Of a stretch of 63,599 nt of DNA, positions 42,446 to 50,397 are shown in pieces. The position numbers were made by a program, and so were the translations under genes. The notes below the pieces were generated by a model. The model did not search any database. It was not told the origin of the DNA and saw nothing but the letters and a program-made list of their open reading frames with translations. Numbering within the stretch: position 1 is the stretch's first letter; every line of letters starts with the position of its first letter. Where the stretch lies: assembly GCF_001894865.1 (NCBI RefSeq), contig NZ_BCXA01000014.1, positions 1 through 63,599 on the forward strand, given 5' to 3'. The stretch is from Rhodococcus maanshanensis NBRC 100610. Lineage in GTDB: Bacteria; Actinomycetota; Actinomycetes; Mycobacteriales; Mycobacteriaceae.

Positions 42446-42486
42446 AACGTCAATCGGTCATAGTTGTCCGGTTGTATGGTGGCCGG

Positions 42487-43074
42487 GTGGGACGAACAAG
42501 CGACGCCCGTGAACGCATGCTCGACGCTGCCTGCGGGCTGATCCGAGACCGTGGATACGCGGGGGTCGGCGTCGCCGAGGTGTGCGCCGTGGCCGACGTG
42601 CGCAAGGGCAGCTTCTATCACTACTTCGAGTCCAAGCAGGTCCTCACCCGCGAGGTGATCCAGGAACACTGGCAGACCCAGCGCGCCAGATGGGTGGCGG
42701 TGCTCTCCGGCGGGGGGCCTCCCATGGAGCGTCTCGAGGCGCTCTTCGCGATGCAGGTCCAGGACCTGCGCGCCGAGCAGGCGGACGGGGCGATCAACGG
42801 CTGCCTGTTCGCCAACCTCTCACTCGAGCTGTCGACGCAGGACGCGACCATCCGGGCGGACCTGGAGTCGATCTTCGACGAGCAGGCCGCCCTGGTGGCG
42901 GCGGTGCTCGACGATGCCGTCGTGGACGGCAGCCTCACCCCGGACGGTTCGAGCGGCGAGCTGGCGGCGGCCATGCTCGCCCAGCTCGAGGGGGCCGTGT
43001 TGTTCGCGAAGCTGCGGAACGACGCGGCCGCGCTCGACGGGTTGTGGGGGCAGCTGGTCCGGCTGATGCGCTGA
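42487..43074 (+). CDS. TetR family regulator
   Basis: Regulator of 195 residues with N-terminal helix-turn-helix GYAGVGVAEVCAVADVRKGSFYHYFESKQVL and a C-terminal domain of the TetR_C type that includes NGCLFANLSLELSTQD, seen in AcuR/NemR-like proteins responding to electrophiles. GTG 42487 is the start; TATGGT at 42475-42480 lies six bases upstream, consistent with a leaderless message. It probably represses the divergent nitronate monooxygenase gene. Confidence 0.88.
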   Translation: MGRTSDARERMLDAACGLIRDRGYAGVGVAEVCAVADVRKGSFYHYFESKQVLTREVIQEHWQTQRARWVAVLSGGGPPMERLEALFAMQVQDLRAEQADGAINGCLFANLSLELSTQDATIRADLESIFDEQAALVAAVLDDAVVDGSLTPDGSSGELAAAMLAQLEGAVLFAKLRNDAAALDGLWGQLVRLMR

Positions 43075-43097
43075 GAGGTGCCGGCGCCCGGGCGATC

Positions 43098-43739
43098 TCA
43101 TTCGAGGTAGCGCAACACGGCGAGCACCCGCCGGTGGTGGCCGTCCGACGGCGGCAGGTCCAGCTTGGTGAAGATGTTGCCGATGTGTTTTTCCACGGCT
43201 CGCTCGGTCACCTGCAACGAGGCGGCAAGGGCGGCGTTGGACAACCCCTGCGCCATCAGCCCGAGTACTTCGCGCTCGCGGGGGGTGAGGGCATCGAGGG
43301 CCTTGGCCTTGCGACTCGAGCCGATCAGCTGGGTCACCACCTCCGGGTCGAGCGCGGTTCCGCCCGCCGCCACCCGCTGCAGCGCGTCAACGAACTCGCC
43401 GACGTCCGCGACCCGGTCCTTGAGCAGGTAGCCGACGCCGGCGGCCCTTCCTGCGAGAAGCTCAGCGGCATAACGTGTCTCCACCCATTGTGAGAACACC
43501 AGCACCCCGACGTCGGGGAACCTGCGGCGCAGGGCCACCGCCTCGACCAGGCCCTCATCGGTGAAAGTCGGCGGCATCCGGATGTCGACCACCGCGACAT
43601 CCGGCAGGTGTTCGGCGACGGCCGGCCCCAGCGAGGTCGCGTCACCCACGATGGCGACGACCTCGTGGCCGCGTTCGATCAGCAACTGCGCCAGTCCATC
43701 CCGGAGGATGGCGTTGTCCTCGGCGATCACGATCCGCAT
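43098..43739 (-). CDS. LuxR-type (NarL family) response regulator
   Basis: Response regulator of 213 residues. The receiver has the acidic pocket (IAEDN), phospho-acceptor Asp in VAVVDIRMPP, the Ser in VFSQW in place of the usual Thr/Ser site, and Lys in YLLKD. The LuxR output domain shows LTPREREVLGLMAQGLSNAALAASLQVTERAVEKHIGNIFTKL. Its start codon overlaps the kinase stop by one base (TGATG), so the pair is translationally coupled. Target genes are unknown. Confidence 0.93.
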   Translation of the reverse strand: MRIVIAEDNAILRDGLAQLLIERGHEVVAIVGDATSLGPAVAEHLPDVAVVDIRMPPTFTDEGLVEAVALRRRFPDVGVLVFSQWVETRYAAELLAGRAAGVGYLLKDRVADVGEFVDALQRVAAGGTALDPEVVTQLIGSSRKAKALDALTPREREVLGLMAQGLSNAALAASLQVTERAVEKHIGNIFTKLDLPPSDGHHRRVLAVLRYLE

Positions 43740-45043
43740 CAGTGTGTCCCGTCGACCGGCAGCGAAAGGGTCACCACGGTCGGGCCCCCGGCCGGGCTGT
43801 CCACGTGCAGTGATCCGTCCACGGTACCGGCCCTGGCCGCCAGCCCGGCGAGCCCGCTGCCTGCACCGACCACCGCCCCACCGATGCCGTTGTCCCGCAC
43901 CGACACCGACAGCCCATCACGGTCGGACGTCGCGGACACCCAGGCGCGGGTCGCCCCGGAATGCCTCGCGACGTTGGTGAGCAGTTCGGCGACGGAGAAG
44001 TAAGCGATCGTCTCGGTGCCGGGAGTCGGCCGCGGATCCACCGACACCGCCAGGTCGACCGGCACGGCGCTGCGGGCGGCCAGCGTCTGCAGTGCGGGCG
44101 CAAGGCCCAGGTCGAGGGCGGGCGGATGGATGCCGCGCACCACCTCCCGCAGCTCGGTCAGGGCGTCCTTCGCCGCGGTGTGTGCGCTGTGCACCAGGTC
44201 GGAGGGATCCTCGCCCGCGGCGATGCGGTCCTCCGCGCGGCCGAGGGTCATCGCCATCGCGACCAGCCGGGCCTGGGTGCCGTCGTGCAGGTCGCGTTCC
44301 ACCCGGCGCAACCTCGTGGCCGAGTCCTCGACCGCCTCGGTGCGGGTGCGTTCGAGTTCCTCGACGCGGGCATCGCGAGGTGAGGGCCCGAGCAGGGCTC
44401 GGATCAGCACCCGGTCCAGCGCGGCGAGGCCGCGGATCGGCCATGGCGCCAGGAACAGACCGACGATGCCGGTCGCGGACAGCAGCAGCATCTGCGCCCA
44501 GGTGTCGAGGTACACGTCGCCGAACTGGAGAAGCGAATGCCGGGCGACGCCGTTCGAGTCGTAGTTCACGGGGTCGATCAGCCACCACAGCAGCGGCGAG
44601 ATCGTAAGGCCAAGTGAGACAACCGCGAACAGCAGCGCGCCCCACACGGCTGCGACCGCGAGCAGGGTCTTGATCAGCATGAACGCGATCGCGCGCCATC
44701 CCGTTCGGTCGATGAGCCCGGACCAGATGAACCCGAGCACGCCCGGCCGAGGGGAGAACGAAGGCGGGTCCTCCACCGGCGAGCGGAGCATCCACGCAGA
44801 GAGGGAACGATAGGCGTGGCCGAATCCCCTGGCCCCCACGATCATCGCGGCCAACAGGGGGATGCCGATCAGGGTGATCACGAGGACGCCCCCGAACACG
44901 GTGCCGAGGAAGAGAAACGTGATGCCTGCGAGTGCCAGCACGGCGGTCACCGCCAGGTATCCGGTCTCCCGCCAGGTCTGCGCGGCGATCGGGGCGCGGA
45001 GGAACTCGAGGAGCGCCGGTGCGCGGGGCGTGGTCGTTGTCAT
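43739..45043 (-). CDS. Sensor histidine kinase (NarL-type, HisKA_3)
   Basis: Membrane kinase of about 434 residues. Four to five hydrophobic segments (residues 25-210) form a sensor domain of the kind seen in DesK-like actinobacterial kinases. The dimerisation segment has the phosphorylated His in RVERDLHDGTQARLVAMAM, and the ATPase part has LLTNVARHSGA (N box) and VRDNGIGGAVVGAGSGLAGL (G boxes). Starts at 45043 or 45052 are both possible. It is the first gene of the two-component pair; signals for such kinases include envelope or membrane stress, but nothing in the sequence fixes this. Confidence 0.9.
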   Translation of the reverse strand: MTTTTPRAPALLEFLRAPIAAQTWRETGYLAVTAVLALAGITFLFLGTVFGGVLVITLIGIPLLAAMIVGARGFGHAYRSLSAWMLRSPVEDPPSFSPRPGVLGFIWSGLIDRTGWRAIAFMLIKTLLAVAAVWGALLFAVVSLGLTISPLLWWLIDPVNYDSNGVARHSLLQFGDVYLDTWAQMLLLSATGIVGLFLAPWPIRGLAALDRVLIRALLGPSPRDARVEELERTRTEAVEDSATRLRRVERDLHDGTQARLVAMAMTLGRAEDRIAAGEDPSDLVHSAHTAAKDALTELREVVRGIHPPALDLGLAPALQTLAARSAVPVDLAVSVDPRPTPGTETIAYFSVAELLTNVARHSGATRAWVSATSDRDGLSVSVRDNGIGGAVVGAGSGLAGLAARAGTVDGSLHVDSPAGGPTVVTLSLPVDGTH

Positions 45044-45143
45044 GGGAACCATGTTTCCCGATGCCCGAGGAGCGTTCGAGGGTGTTGCCAGGCGACTCGG
45101 GGGTGTGGCCAGCCACACCATGGGCGCGCGGCCGCGGATACGG

Positions 45144-45180
45144 ATCGGCCCCGCATCGGGGAAACCGATGCGGGGCCGAT
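45144..45180. terminator. Perfect 16-base hairpin terminator
   Basis: ATCGGCCCCGCATCGG (45144-45159), loop GGAAA, and CCGATGCGGGGCCGAT (45165-45180) form a perfect stem 22 bases after the amidase stop codon, before the two-component operon on the same strand. Confidence 0.85.
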
Positions 45181-45202
45181 GTTCTCGTTCGATGCCTGCG
45201 GC

Positions 45203-47446
45203 TCAGCCTGCGGGGGCCGGCGCCGGTTCGGCGGCTGCGGGCGGAGCGGGAGGCGCCACCGGGGCGGGTGCCGCCTCGGCGACGGGCGCGGCGGCGGGGG
45301 TCGCGGCCGCACCCTCCTGGTAGGCCTTCGCGTAGGCGTCGTTGTAGGTCTTGAGGATCGTGGTGACGATGCCGGTGACCTCGTTGAAGATCAGCGAGCC
45401 GCCCTCGAAGTCGGTGCGCTTGCCGTCCGGCACCGTGTACTCGTCGCTGGTCGGCAGGCCGAGCGAACCGGCGTCGAGGCCGGCGGTCTGCCAGGTCTCG
45501 AAGATCTTGCCGAGCACCGTCCACACCCCACCGTTCGGGGAGGTGGCGATGGCGCCGTTGGTGAACTTCACGACCTTGTTGCCGCCCTTGACGGGGATCT
45601 CGCCGGACAGCGAGTTCCCGAGGCGCCCGGTGTCGCCGCCCTCCGCGATCCACTTCTGTGCGATGGGGGAGGGGTCGGTCAGCCGGAGCAGCTCGCCGAC
45701 CAGTGCGCCGAGGGCGCCGGCCGTCGAACCGGTGCCCGCCGCGGCGGCGTCCGGGGCGGGCACCGGGGTCGCGTTGTCGGTGGGCGGGTTGTTCGGTGCT
45801 GCGGCGAGCACGCCGGACGATGAACCGCCGCCGAGGTTCGCCGCCGCGATGTCGCGGATCTGGCCGAGCTTGGCATAGCCGGCGTCGCCGGGGCAGCTGG
45901 TGTTGCCCACGTCGCGGTGCGCGAAGATGATCGGCAGGTCAACGGCCTCGCCCTGGGCGTACGGCGTGAATTCGGTGCCCTCGGAGTACATCGTGGTGCG
46001 GCCCTTGGGATCCAGGCCCGCCTTGGCGAGTCGCCAGCCGAGGAACTTGCCGACCGCGTTGACGGTCTCCTGCGGCGGGGTCACCGTGGAGAAGTCGCCC
46101 ATCATCGCGATGCCCATGGTGTTCTCGTTGAACCCGCCCGCGTGTGCGCCCTGGACGTTGCGGTCGAGACCGCCTGCGCGGCCCTCGAAGATCTGGCCGT
46201 ACCTGTCGACCAGCACGTTGTAGCCGACGTCGCACCAGCCGAGCGTGGAGGCGTGGTACGCGTAGATCGCGCGGACGATCTCGACGGACTCCGACTTGGA
46301 GTAGTCGTTGCTACCCGCGGTGTGGTGCACCGTCGCACCGCCGAGGGAGTCGTCGTACACCGGCTCCTGGCAGCGGATGGACTCGTCGGCCCCCCACTGC
46401 GCACGGGTGATCACCTTCGGGCCGGACGAACTGCCGAGGGGAGTCGCGATGTCGCCGAGGGTGCTGTCCGATGCCGAGGTGCCGGGCTCGATGAGCACGG
46501 CCGTGACCGCCTCGGCGAGCTGCTGCACGGAGTTCGTCTGCGGCGCGGCGGCCGGTTGCGGCGCCGGTGCCTGCTGAGGTGCCTCGGGTTGCGGCGCGGG
46601 TTCCTGGCCGCGCAGCGGGGTCGACAGCGCGGCGGGCGCGAAGCCCATCGGCAGCTGCGCGGGATCGGCAGGGGCCAGCTGATTCGGCAGCGCCGGGGCA
46701 GGGACACCGGGCGCCGGAGCGTCGGCGGTTCCCGACGCTGGCAGCGCCGCTGCGGCCTTCTCGACGTTGGTGACCAGAACCTGGACGGCCTTGGTGGCGC
46801 CGACGAACACCGGTTCGGTGCCCGTCTTGCCCCCCGTGGTCTTGTCGTTCTTGCGGGAGTCGATCTTCTCGGTGGTGAACCAGGGTCCCCACGAGCCGTC
46901 GGCCAGCTGGGCGCGAACCTTGGCGGCGGCGGCGCCGAGCTCCGAGGTCAGCGCGATCATGCTGAACGGGGTGTCGCGGGTGATCTCCTTGACCGCGGTA
47001 CCGAACTGCTCCTCGGGAGCCGGTGCAGGCGCGGGAGCCGGTGCCGGCGCGGGAGCCGGTGCGCCGCCTGCGATGTCGCCGGGCGCGGGCGCGGTCAGCT
47101 GCGGGATCTGGATCGACGGCGGCAGCGAGATCCCGGGGGGCAGCGGCAGGTTCTGCGGCAGCGGGATCTCGGTGGGGAGGTTGGCCGGGATCGGGATCTT
47201 CTTCAGGTCGGAGAGCCGGAGGTCGGGCAGGTCGAGACCGGTGATGTCCTTGAGCGGGATCACGATGTCGGGGACCTGCGCGAGGACCACCTCGGCGATC
47301 TGCGTCGGGACAGCCGACGGCGCGGAGGTGGTGGTGGTACGGACGCCGGTGGCGCTGGTGACGCCCCAGACCGCGAGCGGGCTCGCGATCGCCAAGGCGG
47401 CAACCGTGCCGAGAACGATTGACGGCTTTGGTCGGCGGTACGGCAA
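45203..47446 (-). CDS. Secreted PGRP/amidase_2 protein with LGFP repeats
   Basis: Exported cell-wall protein of 747 residues. A signal sequence (IVLGTVAALAIASPLAVWGV) is followed by a Pro-rich arm with a (PA) repeat near residue 130, a central linker, and a PGRP/N-acetylmuramoyl-L-alanine amidase domain at about residues 345-510: ITRAQWGADES, GATVHHTAGSND, YNVLVDRYGQIFEGRAGG and AHRDVGNTSCPGD supply zinc ligands. The C-terminus has two LGFP repeats that bind the arabinogalactan layer. The start is a TTG at 47446 with GAGGGAG six bases upstream. From memory, Rv3811 is the counterpart. Confidence 0.9.
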   Translation of the reverse strand: MPYRRPKPSIVLGTVAALAIASPLAVWGVTSATGVRTTTTSAPSAVPTQIAEVVLAQVPDIVIPLKDITGLDLPDLRLSDLKKIPIPANLPTEIPLPQNLPLPPGISLPPSIQIPQLTAPAPGDIAGGAPAPAPAPAPAPAPAPEEQFGTAVKEITRDTPFSMIALTSELGAAAAKVRAQLADGSWGPWFTTEKIDSRKNDKTTGGKTGTEPVFVGATKAVQVLVTNVEKAAAALPASGTADAPAPGVPAPALPNQLAPADPAQLPMGFAPAALSTPLRGQEPAPQPEAPQQAPAPQPAAAPQTNSVQQLAEAVTAVLIEPGTSASDSTLGDIATPLGSSSGPKVITRAQWGADESIRCQEPVYDDSLGGATVHHTAGSNDYSKSESVEIVRAIYAYHASTLGWCDVGYNVLVDRYGQIFEGRAGGLDRNVQGAHAGGFNENTMGIAMMGDFSTVTPPQETVNAVGKFLGWRLAKAGLDPKGRTTMYSEGTEFTPYAQGEAVDLPIIFAHRDVGNTSCPGDAGYAKLGQIRDIAAANLGGGSSSGVLAAAPNNPPTDNATPVPAPDAAAAGTGSTAGALGALVGELLRLTDPSPIAQKWIAEGGDTGRLGNSLSGEIPVKGGNKVVKFTNGAIATSPNGGVWTVLGKIFETWQTAGLDAGSLGLPTSDEYTVPDGKRTDFEGGSLIFNEVTGIVTTILKTYNDAYAKAYQEGAAATPAAAPVAEAAPAPVAPPAPPAAAEPAPAPAG

Positions 47447-47513
47447 GGGGACTCCCTCAGTTGTGGTTCGCGGGTGTCGGTGTCAGCAACTGGTGATACA
47501 GGTGTGACGGTTG

Positions 47514-47548
47514 TTGCCATCGCTAGTCACTCTTGCCACACTAGTCAC
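47514..47548. repeat. Direct repeat in divergent cell-wall gene promoter
   Basis: TTGCCATCGCTAGTCAC (47514-47530) and TTGCCACACTAGTCAC (47533-47548) are near-identical copies about 18 bases apart, inside the 220-base gap between the amidase and SpoIID-like genes. The spacing places both on one face of the helix roughly every two turns, so a regulator binding site is plausible. No protein can be named. Confidence 0.5.
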
Positions 47549-47666
47549 AAACTTTCCAACGCTCAACCTTAACTTGAGGCTTTCGAGATCGGCACGTACG
47601 CGCCACCGCGCGTCATTCCGAATGTCGCGCGCTGACGATCAACTCCGTCGATGAGGAGATCAGGGT

Positions 47667-49193
47667 ATGGCGAGGACCCGTAAGAAGAAATTCGTCGTGG
47701 GACGACCGATGCGGGGCGGCTGGACGCCGTTCGCGATGCGGGCCGCGATCCTGGGGCTGGCGCCCGCACTCCTGGTCGGCGGCACCATCGGCGTGGTGGT
47801 CGCGACCAGGTCGTCGGGCCCCGATGTCGCCGAGGCGGTCGCCGCCGACGCCCCGTACACCCTGACCGGCTACGGCCACGGTCACGGCCGGGGGATGGGG
47901 CAGTGGGGCGCGTACGGCTACGCCAAGCAGGGCTGGACCGCCGAACGCATCCTCGGCTACTACTACGGCGGGACCACACTGGAGGCGTTGGGGGACAAGG
48001 CGATCGGTGTCCGGCTCATGGGCCTGGACGGCAAGGGTCTCGACGTGTTCTCGGATTCGCCGATGGGGGTGGCGGGCCGGACCGTGGCGCCGGGGGAGGC
48101 CGCGCACCTGACCGCGGCGCCCGGCGGCGGCGCGACCGTCGTCGTCACCAGGGGCTGCGACGGTGAGGTGGTGTGGCAGGACTCCACCACCCACCCCTGG
48201 GTCGACCCCGTCGACCTCGGCCCCGACCGGCCGGCGAACGAACACCTGAAACTGTGCGGTGGCGGCGCGCCGTTCCGCGGCTCGCTCGGCGTCGCGCTCG
48301 AGGGCGACGCACCGCGGGTCGTCAACCACGTCGGCATGGAGGACTATCTGCTCGGCGTCGTGCCCGCGGAGTCGAGGGCCGAGTGGGCGGACACCGGCGG
48401 CGCCGAGGCGCTGCGCGCGCAGGCCGTCGCGGCCCGGTCCTACGCGGCGGCCGAGAGTCGGTACGCCTACGCCGAGACCTGCGACACGCAGGACTGCCAG
48501 GTGTACGGCGGCTCCTCCAAGGAGAATCCCAAGACCACCGAAGCCGTCCGCTCGACAACCGGCAAGGTGCTGATGAAGGAGGGCAAGCCGGTCTCGGCGG
48601 AATTCTCCGCGTCGACCGGCGGGTACAGCGCGGGCGGCGCGTTCGGGGCGGTCGAGGACCTCGGGGACAGCGAATCCCCCAACCACAAGTGGACGCAGAC
48701 CGTGACCGCGGGTGAGATCGCCCATGCCTTCGGGGTCGGCGAGCTGCACTCGATCGAGGTCACCTCGCGCAACAACCTCGGCGCCGACGGCGGGCGGGTC
48801 ACCGGGATGAGGGTGGCAGGCTCGACCGGCACCAAGGAGGTGACCGGCGACGAGGCGCGCACCAAGCTGGGGCTGAAGTCCGACTGGTTCACCATCACCG
48901 AGGGCGTCGGTCCAGCGGCGCCGCCGCCTGCCTCCGCGCTGGCTGCGCCTGGCGTCGACAACGCCGACCCGACCGGGAAGGTGGAGCCGACCGACATCGA
49001 GCGCAAGTATGCGGAGCTCGGTGGGCATCTGGGCGTGCTCGGCGCGCCGGTCGGTCCGGAGTTGGCGATGCCCGACGAGGCAGGCCGGTTCCGGATGTAC
49101 ACGCACGGCGCCATCGTCTGGACCAAGACCACCGGTGCGCAGGTGCTCGACGCCAGCGTCCTGACGGCCAAGCTGCCAGGGCTGGGGAGCTGA
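47667..49193 (+). CDS. SpoIID/LytB domain protein with C-terminal LGFP-type repeat
   Basis: Exported protein of 508 residues. After a basic N-terminus and one hydrophobic helix (AAILGLAPALLVGGTIGVVVA) comes a SpoIID/LytB domain: GHGHGRGMGQWGAYGYA, GMEDYLLGVVPAESRAEW with the catalytic Glu, and ALRAQAVAARSYAAAES. SpoIID proteins are peptidoglycan lytic transglycosylases acting on denuded glycan. The last 60 residues (GHLGVLGAPVGPE, MYTHGAIVWTKTTGA) form an LGFP-type repeat, as in the divergent amidase. GAGGAG lies about ten bases before the ATG. Together they probably remodel the wall. Confidence 0.87.
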   Translation: MARTRKKKFVVGRPMRGGWTPFAMRAAILGLAPALLVGGTIGVVVATRSSGPDVAEAVAADAPYTLTGYGHGHGRGMGQWGAYGYAKQGWTAERILGYYYGGTTLEALGDKAIGVRLMGLDGKGLDVFSDSPMGVAGRTVAPGEAAHLTAAPGGGATVVVTRGCDGEVVWQDSTTHPWVDPVDLGPDRPANEHLKLCGGGAPFRGSLGVALEGDAPRVVNHVGMEDYLLGVVPAESRAEWADTGGAEALRAQAVAARSYAAAESRYAYAETCDTQDCQVYGGSSKENPKTTEAVRSTTGKVLMKEGKPVSAEFSASTGGYSAGGAFGAVEDLGDSESPNHKWTQTVTAGEIAHAFGVGELHSIEVTSRNNLGADGGRVTGMRVAGSTGTKEVTGDEARTKLGLKSDWFTITEGVGPAAPPPASALAAPGVDNADPTGKVEPTDIERKYAELGGHLGVLGAPVGPELAMPDEAGRFRMYTHGAIVWTKTTGAQVLDASVLTAKLPGLGS

Positions 49194-49206
49194 CCCCACG
49201 TCGCCG

Positions 49207-49253
49207 GATCCGGATGAGTTCTGCCCTTGATGCGGGCGGAACTCATCCGGATC
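49207..49253. terminator. 20-base hairpin terminator
   Basis: GATCCGGATGAGTTCTGCCC (49207-49226) pairs with GGGCGGAACTCATCCGGATC (49234-49253) around a seven-base loop, with one T-G pair and no other mismatch, 13 bases after the SpoIID-like stop codon. TTGTGT follows. Confidence 0.85.
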
Positions 49254-49336
49254 TTGTGTCGCTGTCGACGATGAGTTTCGGCTCGCTCCCGGGTCACAAC
49301 ATGTGAGAGTGGAAATCCACGACCCGGGAGGCAACG

Positions 49337-49810
49337 ATGCAGATCAACCCCTCACTCTGGTTCGACGATCAGGCCGAGGACGCCGCGAAGTACTACGTGT
49401 CGATCTTCAAGAATTCGAAGATCCTGACGGTCTCGCGCTACCCGGCGGGAGCGCCTGGCCCGGAGGGCAGCGTGATGACCGTGGACTTCGAGCTGAACGG
49501 GCAGCAGTTCAACGCGATCAACGGCGGCCCGCAGTTCACCTTCACCGAGGCGATCTCCCTGCTCGTCAACTGTGATTCGCAGGAGGAGGTCGACGAGTAC
49601 TGGGACAAGCTCACCTCGGACGGCGGGCAGGAGGTGCAGTGCGGCTGGCTCAAGGACAAGTACGGACTGTCCTGGCAGATCGTGCCCCCTGGATTCGAGG
49701 AGATGATGGTCGCCGGTGACCCCGAGAAGGCGCAGCGTGCCATGCAGGCGATGCTGCAGATGAAGAAGCTGGACGTGAACGAGCTGCGGCGGGCGTACGA
49801 GGGCGGATGA
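49337..49810 (+). CDS. VOC family protein (PhnB/3-demethylubiquinone-methyltransferase-like)
   Basis: Protein of 157 residues from the PhnB-like branch of the VOC superfamily. It begins MQINPSLWFDDQAEDAAKYY, with VMTVDFELNGQQFNAINGGPQFTFTEAISL and the DEYWDKLTSDGG and WLKDKYGLSWQIVPPGFEEMM motifs typical of these annotated methyltransferase-like proteins. The fold is clear, the activity is not. GGGAGG lies seven bases before the ATG. The MarR gene 44 bases downstream has its own promoter. Confidence 0.9.
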   Translation: MQINPSLWFDDQAEDAAKYYVSIFKNSKILTVSRYPAGAPGPEGSVMTVDFELNGQQFNAINGGPQFTFTEAISLLVNCDSQEEVDEYWDKLTSDGGQEVQCGWLKDKYGLSWQIVPPGFEEMMVAGDPEKAQRAMQAMLQMKKLDVNELRRAYEGG

Positions 49811-49817
49811 ACTCCGC

Positions 49818-49848
49818 TTGACCTCAAGATGGGTTGAGGTCACAGACT
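49818..49848 (+). promoter_or_regulatory. Promoter with 19-base spacer and perfect inverted repeat
   Basis: TTGACC (49818-49823) and CAGACT (49843-49848) are 19 bases apart, and the ATG follows six bases later. A perfect nine-base inverted repeat, TGACCTCAA (49819-49827) and TTGAGGTCA (49834-49842), fills the spacer. The long spacer and the CCTCAAG-type arms resemble SoxR/MerR-activated promoters, yet the gene downstream encodes a MarR-like protein. Confidence 0.55.
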
Positions 49849-49854
49849 GTCGGC

Positions 49855-50352
49855 ATGACGCACACGACAGAACTCGACGACGGCACCCTGGCCCGGCTTC
49901 CCATCGGCCAGTGGACCGATGCGGCGCACACCGAGGTCATCTCCTTCATCCGTCGTTGGTTGGCCGCCCGTGGCCTCACCCAGCCGCAGTACTGGATCAT
50001 TCGCAATCTGCACCAGGATGACCTGGCCTCGGCGGCAGAGGCCGAGTCCGGTCTGACACCTGCCGAACTCACCGCCCGCATGAGCTCCTATCTGCTGCCG
50101 CAGGACGAGCCGGAGTCCGACGCCGCCGATCTCGTCGAGCGCGGACTGCTCACCCGGGATGCCGCGGGTCGGCTGCGGCTGGCCGAGCCGGGTCGGCGGG
50201 CGCATGCCCTGGTCAAGGAGCAGTTGCCGGGCGTGCGCCGAGAAATCCATGCGGGTATCGACGACGCCGACTACGTCACCACGGTGAAGGTGCTCCGCCG
50301 AATGATCCTGAACGTGGGCGGGGAAGAGGCGTTGGCGCGGTATCCGGTCTGA
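49855..50352 (+). CDS. MarR-like winged-helix regulator
   Basis: Protein of 165 residues with a winged-helix layout: RRWLAARGLTQPQYWIIRNLHQDD, then LTPAELTARMSSYLLPQDEPESDAADLVERGLL and the wing RDAAGRLRLAEPGRRAHAL, which fits MarR regulators. No ligand site is visible. The ATG at 49855 is preferred over a GTG at 49834, because the latter lies within the promoter palindrome. It probably controls itself; the P450 gene starts 45 bases after its stop in the same direction and could be part of the same unit. Confidence 0.8.
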   Translation: MTHTTELDDGTLARLPIGQWTDAAHTEVISFIRRWLAARGLTQPQYWIIRNLHQDDLASAAEAESGLTPAELTARMSSYLLPQDEPESDAADLVERGLLTRDAAGRLRLAEPGRRAHALVKEQLPGVRREIHAGIDDADYVTTVKVLRRMILNVGGEEALARYPV

Positions 50353-50397
50353 CGACCAGTGATTGACAAAGTTGCTCATGTGTCTCACGCTCGACAC

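Noticed and set aside
47038-47085. GC-rich GGAGCCGGTGC-type repeats considered as a CRISPR or minisatellite array
   Set aside because: They encode the Pro-Ala linker of the PGRP protein in frame and have no spacers.
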